64,000 nucleotides of DNA from Agelas oroides (taxonomy: Eukaryota; Porifera; Demospongiae; Agelasida; Agelasidae). The position numbers and the translations under genes are program-made. Shown one piece after another: positions 42,145 through 52,865 of the stretch (position 1 is its first letter; every line of letters begins with the position of its first letter). The stretch spans positions 3,942,292-4,006,291 of the forward strand of contig OX422202.1 of assembly GCA_949130485.1 (NCBI GenBank), given 5' to 3'. The notes beneath the pieces were generated by a model. The model ran no database searches. It was not told the DNA's origin and saw nothing but the letters and a program-made list of their open reading frames with translations.

Positions 42145-45015
42145 ATGGCGTCAGAGTCAGAGAAATCTACAGTCGTCGGCTATCTTCCGTGGCGTGGTCC
42201 AAACGGTTATGTGGGCGTAAAAAGGTTTGTGTCTGGCTTCGCAGGGTTTTGTCGTCAAGTTATCTTTTTTTATCTCTTTTTTTTTCTAGAATAAAGACGG
42301 GAGTTTCGTATATTCCACTCCCTCTAAAAGGAAGCTCAAGACAGAGAATCCGGAAAAGTTTGTGGAGAGTAAGTGTTGTGGGTTTTGGAAGTGGGCAGTC
42401 TGTCAACCATATAATGCTGTGCTATCATAAATTTTTTCTGCCCTATACTCTCAACCATTTCTCTTTGCAGCGACGCCAGCCAAACTTGCGAAATCAAAAC
42501 GACCATCCGCACAGCGGATGGTCAAGTTTACACGTCTAGCCAAGGCAAGTTTCCCATCCTTCCATCATGCATTCACTTGGTATAATGCAGCAAAGAAATC
42601 GTATGAAATATTCCCTCTGTAACGAAATTACTTTAAGGAAGAAGAGCAGGAACAGGAGATGGAAGAGTTAAAGGAACAGGAGGAGCAGGTGGAAAAGAAA
42701 GTGGAAGTGGAGGAGCAGGTTGAAAGGGAACAGGAGGTGGAAGAGGAACAGGAGGTGGAAGAGAAAGAGCAGGAAGAGAAAGAAGAGCAGATGGAAGAGA
42801 AAGCAGAAAAAAAGGATGAGAAGGTAACAGACGTCACAATTTCTTAAAAGTATTGTAGAAGTAATGAAGGACATAGTGACAAGGGCCACGACACAGATTA
42901 TGAAGGTTTCTAATGCTGAAAACTTAGAATGGACATAGAATGGACATAGAATGGACATAGAATACACACCCCACACGTGACGTCACATATATTGCATTCC
43001 ATTGCGTTTTAATGGGAAATATAATGGCTATAGACTAGGAGTAGAATGGAAGTACAATCAGTAGTAGAATGGCCATAGAATCAGCAGTAAGAATGACAGT
43101 AAAATCAGCAAAGATGCTACAGGATGTGGGATTATCTCAAGCCACCCACACAGCTGCAGATGGAAAGGATAGAGCTGATTCTCGAAAGACTCAATGAAGT
43201 TACCACACAGCAGCATGAAATTTTCCAGCAGCTGAAAATAATGGAAAGAAAGATTGATAACTTGCAGCAGATGGAGGTGAAGGAAAACATGAGGAAGGCA
43301 AGCATTGCAGAAATCTTATTGGTTACTGCAAATTTACTGATGATTTTACTATTCTCAATGCTCTTGCTCTTGCAGCGGGCAAGGGACAAGGAGGACGAGG
43401 ACGAGGACGAGGACGAGGAGAGCGATGAGAAAGGCCCAAAGGCAAGCTATAATTTTGATGCAGAAAGGGAGTGGAAATGAGAGTATGCACTCCAATGTGT
43501 AGGCAAATTAGCAAATGGATGGGAGTAGTAGAATCAGAGTACGATTTTGTTTTCTATTTCAGCGTGCAAGGGTGGAGGACGCACAGGTAAGCCGTAATCT
43601 TGAGAATTTATGTCCTTCCACTCACTTACGGTTGCAATCGTCAATAACTAGAGTACAATTTTGAAACTATTCTCAATGCTCTTGCAGCGGGTGAAGAAGG
43701 CCAAGGCCAAGGAAAGGCTAAGAGTCAGGCTCTTGCAAATTTTTGAGGAAACAAAAGTGAGTTACCAACTCATTACTAGAAAATGTAGAATATTGTGGGG
43801 GCGGGGGCGAGCCTGAGCAAGCAGCAAACTGCTGATTCACTACTTTCTAATGGCGCAGGATTTGTCACTAAGTCCTCACCAGAGATAAATACAAGTATTA
43901 CATACGTCAGCTATTTTTCCATCCAGGGCAGCTAGCACACATGCATGCACTAAGCTTTACGCCGAAATCATGAGCTAAATTTCTGGCATTTATGAGTGCC
44001 ATTTATGCACTGACATGACGGTCTGCTACCAGTGAAGCGCGCGACCCACCATCGATACTAAATTTGTACCGCCTATAAGAGGCCTGCCATCATCGGTAGA
44101 AGCACAAACCAGTGCCACATGCACTTGAACTTCAGTCGTCTTCGCTCCGGGTCCCCAACGCTGCACTCTGACAGTAGCTCTTTACTGGCCATCGATCATC
44201 GTGAAATATTTAACGGTAAGTGGTCGGTCCAAGCAAGCATAGATACACACACGCGTGCGCAATGCAGTCACGCTAGTGTGGGCTCGCTCAGGCTCGCCCC
44301 AATTATATAACACATTATTATATAACACTCCCTTTTTGTCTCACAGCTCCAGCCGGCTACTTACGCAATGCATGTTCAAAAACATTCAGGTGTCGCTACG
44401 TGTTTTAATTGTATGAAAGCTTTCTCGTCACATGATGGCTTTGGACACCATACAGAGAGGTGTAGCTCAGCAGGTGTGCCACCCCTTCCAATTGAGTATA
44501 GCTACTACTACGACAAGGTCAAAGGCAAAAAGGAGAAGGAGGAGAAAGATGAGAAGGAAGAGGAAGATGAGAAAGAAGAGGAGAATGATGAGGAAGAGGA
44601 AGAAGAGGAGAATGATAAGGAGGAAGAGGAAGAAGAGGAAGAAGAGGAGGAGAATGAGGAAGACATAGTAGAAATTTCTACTGGTGATACAGGTATAGAA
44701 CGCACGAGTGTAGTATAATTTTGGTATGTGTAGAGTATTTTTACAGTATTTGTGTGTTCTGCTATGCATTTGGCTGAACATTTTACTGTCGTTCATTCCT
44801 TTTCAGTCCAACTCCTGATTGGCGGCACATCAATTGGTGAGGGAAAAGTCATTGAAAGAACGAAGTGTGTGCACGGAAAAATCTTGAGGGATACTGAACT
44901 TAAAGTTCAGATAATGAAAGTGAAATATTATGACATGGATCATCCTGATTATCACTGCAAACTTGAAAAGGGAGGATTTTCGGCGTGGCTGGCAGAAGAT
45001 TGCATAAAAAAGTGA
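42145..45015 (+). CDS. C2H2-finger, acidic coiled-coil protein of unknown function
   Basis: Ten exons join to exactly 427 codons: 42145-42216, 42290-42368, 42471-42544, 42638-42823, 43142-43297, 43376-43441, 43563-43586, 43688-43756, 44347-44692, 44807-45015 (TGA). The product has a short N-terminus (YLPWRGPNGYVG), a basic segment with TPSKRK and KSKRPSAQR (possible nuclear localisation), a Glu/Lys coiled-coil, a heptad-like region (MERIELILERLNEV), more basic/acidic repeats, one finger CFNCMKAFSSHDGFGHHTERC, a long poly-Glu tract (about 44550-44665), and a compact C-terminal domain with LLIGGTSIGEGKVIER, HGKIL and FSAWLAED that I do not recognise. Three introns (after 42544, 43297, 43441) have GC rather than GT donors, each AAG|GCAAG. 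The intron 43757-44346 holds a Helitron-like element. A nuclear role is plausible; function unknown. The exon model is my own and needs transcript support. Confidence 0.65.
43776..44303 (-). mobile_element. Helitron-like element in an intron (minus orientation)
   Basis: Read on the minus strand: 5' ATTGGGGCGAGCCTGAGCGA at 44303; 3' GCTTGCTCAGGCTCGCCCCC, a hairpin AATAT tct ACATT (one wobble pair), then CTAG at 43776. It is a 528-base relative of the element at 12358-13582, without the zf-AD-like cargo. Confidence 0.55.
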
Positions 45016-45199
45016 AAGAAAAAAAAAAGGAACTGTTATATATATTTTTATCAAATTTTTATTACATTCTATATTTCCTCGTTCTACTATCTACTATTTA
45101 CGTCTAACTTTTCTCACTTTATTCTCTTCTACTACTGAGTTATATATATTTACATTCACTATGTCTCACTTTTTCCTCTTTCTACTACTGAGAACTGTT
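45016..45199. other. 3' flank of the zinc-finger gene
   Basis: AT- and TTCTAC-rich sequence, likely 3' UTR and intergenic. No poly(A) signal assigned. Confidence 0.3.
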
Positions 45200-47500
45200 A
45201 TATAGAGTGGAATCGAATGGGAAAGTGATCATCAGTAGAATGGGTGTAGATACACCAGAACAGTGGGAGTAGAATCACCAGTAGAATGGGAGTACAAATC
45301 CCCAGAATGGGAGTACAATCACCAGAAAGGGACTAGAATTGCCAATAGATTGGCAGTAGAATGGGAGTAGATTCATCAGTAGAATCGTCAGTAGAATGGG
45401 AGTAGAATCATCAGTAAATGCGAGTACAATGGGAGTGCATTCTAATGCATTCTACTAATGACATTTCTATGGATCATTCTACTCAAAATCTACGTAGAAT
45501 AATCAGCAGCAGGGATTAAAATCTCCAGTAGAATGGGGAGTAGAATGATCGGTAGAATGAAAGTAGAATGATAAGTAGATTGGGAGTAGAATCGTCAGTA
45601 GAATTGATCCACAGGTCCCAGGGAACGGAGTAGAATAATCCGTAGAATGGGAGTTGAATCATCAGTAGACAGCAAGTAGAATGGGAGTATTAAAATCTCC
45701 AGTAGAATGGGAGCAGAATCATCAGTAGAATGCGAGTAGAATGAGAGTAGAATCATCAGAAGAATGGGAGTAGAATCTCCAGTAGAAGGGTAGTAGATTT
45801 CTTCTCCCACCAACAAGCGTTTGGAATATCAGTAGAATGGAAGTAGAATACTGTCAGTAGAATGGGGATCGAATCATCATTAGAATAGATGTACGTACAA
45901 TCAGTAGAAAGGGGGTAGAATCACTAGTAGAATGAGAGTAGTTCTCAGTTGCAGATCCGCAGAATGGGAGTACAATCATCAGTAGAATGCGAGTAGAATG
46001 GGAGTAGAATCATTAGTAGAATGCGAGTAGAATGGGAGTAGAATCATCAGTAGAATGGGAGGAGAATGGGAGTAGAATCATCAGTAGAATAAGTGTACAA
46101 TCAGTAGAAAGGGAGTAGAATCACCAGTAGAATGAGAGCAGTTCTCAGTTGCAGATCCACAGAATGGGAGTACAATCATCAGTAGAATGTGAGTAGAATG
46201 GGAGTAGAATCATTAGTAGAATGCGAGTAGAATGGGAGTAGAATCATCAGTAGAATGCGAGGAGAATGGGAGTAGAATCATCAGTAGAATAAGTGTACAA
46301 TCAGTAGAAAGGGAGTAGAATGAGAGCAGTTCTCAGTTGCAGATCCGCGGAATGGGAGTAGAATCATCAGTAGAATGGGAGTAGAATGGGTACTCAATTC
46401 AATCATCAGAATGGAAGTAGATTGACCTTGCTTTCCCTCTAAAGAACTGGAGTTCATTGGTTCGAGGAGGTTCGAGGACCTGTTGCATTGCAGCGTATTA
46501 TGTCGCGTAATGACTGATCGCGTAATGACTGATCATTCTACTCCCATTCTACTCGCATTCTACTGATGATTCTACTCCCATTCTACTGGAAATTTTAATC
46601 CCTGCTGCTGACTGTCAGTAGAATGGGGATAGAATCATCAGTAGAAGGGTAGTAGAATGCTCAGTAGAGTGGGAGCAGTAAATGATCAGTGCGTAAAATA
46701 CTGTCAGTAGAATGGGGATCGAATCATCAGTAGAATAGGTGTACAATCAGTAGAATGGGATTACAATCACCAGAATCAGAGTAGAATGGGAGTAGATCCA
46801 TCAGACTCACATTCTACTGATGATTCTCCTTTCATTCTACGGATCATTAAATTTTAATGACGACTCTACTCCCATTCTACTGGAGATTTTAATCCCTGCT
46901 GCTGAATATTCTACTCCATTCAACTTGCTTTCTACTGATGATTCTACAAGCGTTTGGAATGATCAGTAGAATGGAAGTAGAATCATCAGTAGCATGCAGT
47001 ATAATCTGTAGAATGGGGGAGTAGAATCATCAGTAGAAAGCATGTAGAATGGGAGTAGAATCATCAGCAGCAGGGATTAAAATCTCCAGTAGAATGAAAG
47101 GAGAATCATCAGTAGAACGCGAGTAGAATGTTAGTAGAATAATCAGCAGAATGCGAGTATGGGTTTTTGTTACGGACCATTCTATTGATGATTCTACTCC
47201 CATTCTAAAGACCCATTTTACTCGCATTCTACTGATTACTCTACTTCCATTCTACTTGCTTTCTACTGATGATTCTACAAGCGCTCGGAATGATCAGTAG
47301 AATGGAAGTAGAATCATCAGTAGCATGCAAGTAGATCGTCAGAATGATTCTACCCATTCTACTGACAGTTCTACTCCAAATTGTACTCCCATTCCACTGC
47401 TGTTCTACTGGAGATTCTACTCCCATTCCACCCTATCGAATGGGAGTAGAATCATCAGTAGAATGCAAGTAGAATGGGATTACAGTCATCAATTATGCCA
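45200..47500. repeat. TAGAAT minisatellite, block 2
   Basis: Core composite unit of 34 bases: TAGAATGGGAG, TAGAATCATCAG, TAGAATGCGAG. Orientation flips several times (reversed stretches at about 46536-46612, 46805-46950, 47175-47285 and 47340-47435), so the array can fold back. Smaller higher-order repeats recur (for example a unit containing CAGTTCTCAGTTGCAGATCC at 45950, 46145 and 46330). Confidence 0.9.
46385..46515 (+). repeat. Partial copy of the nuclease-kinase promoter
   Basis: The words GGGTACTCAATTCAATCATC, CTTGCTTTCCCTCTAAA, AACTGGAGTTCATTGGTTCG and GCAGCGTATTATGTCGCGTA occur in the same order here and at 50520-50680. The CRE and E-box that follow in the gene's own promoter are missing; instead GCGTAATGACTGATC is repeated. 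Confidence 0.85.
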
Positions 47501-47675
47501 AAAAATTAATAAACAAATCATGGTATCCTGATGGAGATAGTATCATACAGGGAAAAAGAGTGGGGTAGATATGTTTGAGATGTATACAAAAATAGTAGCT
47601 TTCCCACTGAGTTACATGCGTATCATCAGCTGAGTAAAACACAACAGGTGGACCATGCTAACCATACGCATGGAC

Positions 47676-48218
47676 TCATGAATACTCGAAGAACTTTTTT
47701 ATCACGAGGACTCCAGCAATAACAGCAGCAGTAGCCAGTAGTCCTGCTCCCATGAGAAACTGAGGGATTGGGATTTCAACTTTCCACCTCTCATAATCAT
47801 AATGATCCATGAAAGCTTGCAATCCACCCTTTTCCTGTACCCAGTCTCTCACTCTACCACTCTCCATCTGTTCTTCGGTCCAATGAATAACATCCTCGAC
47901 ATTATTTTCCATTCTGTGCTCTGCACAGTAGACTGCCAGTGAACCCGAGAACACAATGAAGGCTACAATTCTTCCCCAGTGGATATCATCCTGGAAGATA
48001 ACTGAAACAATTGACATGTATGTTTCTTGCACATTCTGGCCAGTGAGTTGCAGATGGTAGATCATATCTTTAAATTGTTGTCCTCTCTCATCAGCAAGTT
48101 GGTTAGCTATTGCGTGCAACCTGTCGTGTAGATTGTCTTCACCTGCATCTTCCGGACTAGATAATCGATCTGCAACTTCACTCTGATTGTGTTTTCTCAG
48201 CCTGTTGAGGATGTACAA
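47676..48218 (-). CDS. Bcl-2 family protein (start codon disrupted)
   Basis: About 180 residues of open frame. BH3-like LHAIANQLADE (about 34-44), BH1 HWGRIVAFIVFSGSLAVYC (about 80-98), BH2 WVQEKGGLQAF (about 126-136) and a C-terminal anchor LATAAVIAGVLVI with basic residues after it. This is the multidomain Bcl-2 fold that controls mitochondrial outer-membrane permeability in animals; pro- or anti-death role cannot be told from sequence. The listed first codon is not ATG. Compared with the partial copy at 48659-48954, eight bases are missing near 48214, which puts the ATGs just upstream (about 48231-48242) out of frame; the next in-frame ATG (residue 52) would lose BH3. Either a pseudogene, a spliced start, or a sequence error. 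Confidence 0.8.
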   Translation of the reverse strand: MYILNRLRKHNQSEVADRLSSPEDAGEDNLHDRLHAIANQLADERGQQFKDMIYHLQLTGQNVQETYMSIVSVIFQDDIHWGRIVAFIVFSGSLAVYCAEHRMENNVEDVIHWTEEQMESGRVRDWVQEKGGLQAFMDHYDYERWKVEIPIPQFLMGAGLLATAAVIAGVLVIKKFFEYS

Positions 48219-48259
48219 ATTGCCTCATGCTCATCTTCATATCAGCACAGTTTGTTTTT

Positions 48260-48658
48260 TATGGGAGTAGAATCATTAGTAGAATCCAAGTAGAATGGGA
48301 GTTGAATCATCAGTAGAATGCGAGCAGAATGGGAGTAGAATCATCAGTAGAATCCGAGTAGAATGGGAGTTGAATCATCAGTAGAATGCGAGTAGAATGG
48401 GAGTAGAATCATCAGTAGAATGCGAGTAGAATGGGAGTAGAATCATCAGCAGAATGCGAGTAGAATGGGAGTAGAATCATCAGTAGAATGGGAGTAGAAA
48501 GCGAGTAGAATCATCAGTTCTACTGATGATTCTACTCCCATTCTACTTGCTTTCTACTGATGATTCTACTCCCATTTTTTCTACTCCCTTCATTGTACTC
48601 CCAATCTATGTATCATACTCAAAATCTACTGACGATCTACTTGCATGCTACTGAAGAT
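48260..48658. repeat. TAGAAT minisatellite, block 3
   Basis: Regular 34-base units with a switch to the reverse orientation near 48518. Part of the tandem segmental duplication. Confidence 0.9.
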
Positions 48659-48954
48659 GAACCCGAGAACACAATGAAGGCTACAATTCTTTCCCAGTGG
48701 ATATCATCCTGGAAGATAACTGAAACATTTGACATGTATGTTTCTTGCACATTCTGGCCGGTGAGTTGCAGATGGTAGATCATAAATTGTTGTCCTCTCT
48801 CATCAGCAAGTTAGTTAGCTATTGCGTGCAACCTGTCGTGTAGATTGTCTTCACCTGCATCTTCCGGACTAGATAATCGATCTGCAACTTCACTCTGATT
48901 GTGTTTTCTCAGCCTGTTGAGGATGTAATATCTGGCAAATTGCCTCATGCTCAT
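48659..48954 (-). pseudogene. Duplicated 5' half of the Bcl-2-like gene
   Basis: Near-identical to 47941-48242 but with an intact N-terminus (MSMRQFARYYILNRLRKHNQ). It lacks two codons (the KD of QQFKDM) and ends inside BH1 (VFSGS), where the sequence jumps into minisatellite. It therefore lacks most of BH1, BH2 and the anchor. The duplicated block continues through the flanking array (copy 1 about 47941-48655, copy 2 about 48659-49695). Confidence 0.85.
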
Positions 48955-48977
48955 CTTCGTATCAGCACAGTTTGTTT

Positions 48978-49740
48978 TTTATGGGAGTAGAATCATTAGT
49001 AGAATCCAAGTAGAATGGGAGTTGAATCATCAGTAGAATGCAAGCAGAATGGGAGTAGAATCATCAGTAGAATCCGAGTAGAATGGGAGTTGAATCATCA
49101 GTAGAATGCGAGTAGAATGGGAGTAGAATCATCAGTAGAATGCGAGCAGAATGGGAGTAGAATCATCAGTAGAATCCGAGTAGAATTGGAGTTGAATCAT
49201 CAGTAGAATGCGAGTAGAATGGGAGTAGAATCATCAGTAGAATGCGAGCAGAATGGGAGTAGAATCATCAGTAGAATGCAAGTAGAATGGGAGTAGAATC
49301 ATCAGTAGAATCATCAGTAGAATCCGAGTAGAATGGGAGTTGAATCATCAGTAGAATGCGAGCAGAATGGGAGTAGAATCATCAGTAGAATGCGAGTAGA
49401 ATGGGAGTAGAATCATCAGTAGAATGCGAGTAGAATGGGAGTAGAATCATCAGTAGAATGCGAGTCGAATGGGAGTAGAATCATCAGCAGAATGCGAGTA
49501 GAATGGGAGTAGAATCATCAGTAGAATGGGAGTAGAAAACGAGTAGAATCATCAGTTCTACTGATGATTCTACTCCCATTCTACTTGCTTTCTACTGATG
49601 ATTCTACTCCCATTTTTTCTACTCTCTTCATTGTACTCCCAATCTATGTATCATACTCAAAATCTACTGACGATCTACTTGCATGCTACTGATGATTCTA
49701 CTCCCGTTCTACTGATCATTCCTACTGATGAAGACTCCTT
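48978..49740. repeat. TAGAAT minisatellite, block 4 (expanded copy of block 3)
   Basis: Same order of units and the same orientation switch (near 49556) as block 3, but with about ten extra units, showing expansion after duplication. Confidence 0.9.
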
Positions 49741-49940
49741 TCAACACGCTGTAGACTGATTGTACTCATGATGAGTGAAGATGCCAAACTTTGGAGAAGG
49801 TATGAAATTGTGTGTCTCTTTCTACATGACTTGCCACACCAACTTTTTCAGCCCAGTCGAAATCCAATACACAAACTTTGTTGTGATATTTTGGGGACAC
49901 AGATTAGATACACATAGATACGCACGTGCCAAAGGTGTCG

Positions 49941-50600
49941 CCCATTCTACTGACGATTCTACTCCCATTCTACAGACCATTCTACTCCCATTCTTCGGAT
50001 CATTCTTCCATTCTATTCTACTGGTGATTCTACCTGGTGATTCTACCGGCATGCTCAAACCTGCCATGCACTGCATGCTGAGGCATGCTGTGGTAGGTTT
50101 GAACATGCCTGAAGTAGAACAACCACAAATCTCTAATATCACTTAGTCAACTGCACTCCAAGTACCTAAATTGGATTTGTGGTTGTTCTATTTCAGGCAT
50201 GCTCAAACCTGCCTGGTGATTCTACTCCCTTTCAACTGATTGTACACCTACTCTACTGATGATTCGATCCCCATCACGTGTTTTGTTGATTCCTGGCCCT
50301 GCTGATTTCTTCTCCCGCCAACAAGCGTTGGGAATGATCAGTAGAATGGAAGTAGAATCGTCAGTAGCATGCAAGTCGATCTAAGTAGAATGAGAGTAGT
50401 CTGATCACTCAAATGGGAGTAGATCATCAGTAGAATGCGAGTAGGGTGGAGTAAAATCACCAGGGTGGAGTAAAGATTGGGAGTAGAATCATCACAATCA
50501 TCACTAGATTGTGAATAGAATGGGAGTAGAATGGGTACTCAATTCAATCATCAGAATGGGAGTAGAATGGGTACTCAATTCAATCATCAGAATGGAAGTA
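49941..50600. repeat. TAGAAT minisatellite, block 5, with a hairpin
   Basis: Mixed-orientation units. Arms of 36 bases at 50096-50131 and 50174-50209 (GGTTTGAACATGCCTGAAGT... / ...CAGGCATGCTCAAACC) form a near-perfect hairpin. Confidence 0.8.
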
Positions 50601-50630
50601 GATTGACCTTGCTTTCCCTCTAAAAAACTG

Positions 50631-50768
50631 GAGTTCATTGGTTCGATGATGCATTGCAGCGTATTATGTCGCGTAATGACGTCACAGCTTTGTCACGTGA
50701 AACCCTAGACATTCAAATTGCCAATTTACAGTCAAAGATTCGTAGTAGAGAGCGAGACTTGTCCGAAG
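50631..50768 (+). promoter_or_regulatory. Promoter of the nuclease-kinase gene
   Basis: ATTGG (inverted CCAAT) at 50638, a full CRE TGACGTCA near 50679 and an E-box CACGTG near 50694, within 135 bases of the ATG. These suggest CREB/ATF- and bHLH-type input; binding is inferred only. Confidence 0.5.
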
Positions 50769-52421
50769 ATGTCCAAAAGAGCAGCTACAAGCCTCAATCC
50801 TTCTGATTATGACCTTTCAGAGATTAGTTGGAGTGAAGTCTTTAAGGAGGCCCAAATCCAAGAGGACAACCCGATCGCTAAAGAGTAAGTTGTTACTGTA
50901 CTTGTGCGCCCCGTTACTTCTTGGACTAGGATAAAAATATATCTGCAAAATAGAAATCCAGTTAGGCCATCACCTTCCAACTGTTCAGGAATTATTATTG
51001 TCTGTAACTTACTCTTGGTTTTCTGTTTTTCTAGTCTAATGGAGAAGGATGAAAATGGTAGCATTCTATATAACTTCTTCATTGAAGATTCCTATCACTG
51101 GTTGGTGAAATACCTTTCCAAGTCACTCTACGATCAGATAAAGTCTGCTGTCGAGCGAATGCGCATAAGTCTGAAAACCAAACGAGCTCGCATTGAGAAT
51201 TTTTTTCCATCTCCCTCAGACTATGGGAAACAATATGGCGGGAACTCAAATATACTTGACCATCGTTCATCACAGTTTGGTCTACATGTAAGCATTCAAG
51301 TAGCAGCTTTTGGAAACTTCATAGACAAGATGGAAATGGATGAAAATACAATTGATTCAGAATACTTCACCTGTGCAACAAGTCTAATGCAACAAATGAG
51401 TGGTTACTACCGTTCTGAGAACGATCGCATAAAGGCATTTTTTTCAGAAGTGACAAAAGTCTTACCTGAAACAAGTAAAGTACGGAAAGGTCATGCGGAA
51501 ACTGATCGTTCAATAACAGTGGAGGACAATGGAGGCCAAACGTACTGTGTTTGTAACTTTGAAATAAAAAATGAATTTTCGGGTTGTACTGCAGATGCGG
51601 TCAAACAAAATCACGGATATTTTGTGAAACTTCAAGGGAAAGGAACTGGCAAATCACCAATGCTATTGATATCTGTGATAGGGTGCCATTACCTCCAGGT
51701 GTTTGGTGCAACTTGGTATGGAGACATTGTATGCATTGATCCCTTGTGTTCTCCAGTCTCTTTACTGTTTGTACCTCGTGACCCCATTAATGGTGTTGCA
51801 AAGGTGGCTTGCGTTCTCAATGCCATAAAGGATACAATAGACAAGCTAATAGAATGGTACAATTGTCCGAATCTGATTTCCAAAGGTCCATACTTCAATG
51901 ATAATGGCAAACTTACAGAAGTGAAGAGGATGAAGCAAGTGGGAGTCAATTGGTTGTTTGAAGCCAAACTGGAGGGGGAAGAAGTTGTTGTCAAGTTTGC
52001 CCGCCTCAACTATGGTAAGGAGGTCCACGAGTATCTTGGTGAACAACAGCTAGCACCAAGGTTGATTTCGTGTTCACAACTACCTGGTGGGTGGTGTGCT
52101 GTCATTATGGAAAAGATCTATGGATCAACGTTGGATTCCCATGTACCTGCAGAAGTGAAGACGGCTTTGGAAACGGCAGTGAAGGTAATGCATTTAAAAA
52201 GCTTCGTACATGGAGATCTACATCCCCAAAATATTCTTGTTGTTGGCAATAAAGTCCATTTATTGGATTTCGATTGGGCTGGAAATGAAGGTACGGCAAG
52301 ATATCCCAAAGTATTGAATTTCAGAACAGCCACTTGGCATTCTGGTGTGTCCCCTGGAGGAATTATCACCAAAGAACATGATTTGTTCCAGATTAAGTTA
52401 ATTTATGAAAGTTGTTTGTAA
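50769..52421 (+). CDS. Crinkler-type restriction-endonuclease-like plus protein-kinase protein
   Basis: Two exons, 50769-50884 and 51035-52421, join in phase to about 500 residues, all intact. The N-terminal part is helical; residues about 190-235 hold an acidic residue in ETDRS (about D196) and the E-x-K of NFEIKNE (about E215 and K217), the signature of a PD-(D/E)XK nuclease. The C-terminal part is a minimal protein-kinase fold: VVVKF (lysine about 359), MEKI hinge (about 397), HGDLHPQN (about 431-438, catalytic Asp 433) and DFDWAG (about 450). REase-kinase fusions of this kind belong to the Crinkler-RHS class described by Aravind and colleagues, seen in oomycetes, fungi and some animals including sponges. 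Presumed role is effector or intragenomic-conflict enzyme acting on DNA; targets unknown. ATG choice rests on the frame and the good GT-AG junction. Confidence 0.8.
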
Positions 52422-52865
52422 ACGCGTTCATCATTTTTATGTTCTCCTAGTTGAACTCGAGTAAACCTCTCAGGGGGTGATGGTTCCTCAGGTACGGAAG
52501 TGGTTCGAGTTGGTTAAAGTAAAACTGTCCTGCTAAAATTAGCATGTATATGTGTGCTAACACATGCACCATCATTGGTGACAGAACCTCTTTGAACTAC
52601 TGCACCTCAGAAGGAACCTGGACTATAATAAACATGAGTTCGGGGTACTTCAATGCTTCTGAACTGGCAGTTGAACCACCCCGAACTCATGTTACACTCA
52701 TCGACAGACCTGAGTGGTTCGATCAGGTTCGGAAGCATGTTAAGTTGCGAGCCCCACACTAGCGGGACTGCATTGCGCACGTGCATGTGAACATTGCGCA
52801 CCTTTCTTGGGCTTTTGCACACGAACGCAGCCGGCGCTGGCCATATATGGATGTATGTTTGCTTC
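52422..52865. other. 3' flank with a hairpin and a Helitron-like end fragment
   Basis: AACATGAGTTCGGGGT (52631) and its complement CCCCGAACTCATGTT (to 52693) form a hairpin. GCGAGCCCCACACTAGCG at 52747 is a fragment of a Helitron-like 5' end, and 52800-52850 repeats part of the MULE-like element at 41408. Confidence 0.6.

Noticed and set aside
43298..43375. A hydrophobic stretch (LLVTANLLMILLFSMLLLL) as a membrane segment of the zinc-finger gene
   Set aside because: It is better explained as the translated pyrimidine tract of a GC-AG intron; removing it keeps phase 0 and joins two basic/acidic blocks.
44119..44310. Open frame starting MHLNFSRLRSGSP with a good donor
   Set aside because: It lies inside the Helitron-like element at 43776-44303 and has no counterpart outside it.
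44467..44796. Long Phe/Leu- and Ser-rich open frames on the minus strand at 42.6-43.0 and 44.5-44.8 kb
   Set aside because: Antisense shadows of GAA/GAG-rich coding exons.
48515..48600. CTGATGA hammerhead-core words in the reversed minisatellite units
   Set aside because: CTACTGATGATTCTACTC lacks GAAA and any stem II; the match is only to seven bases of the core.
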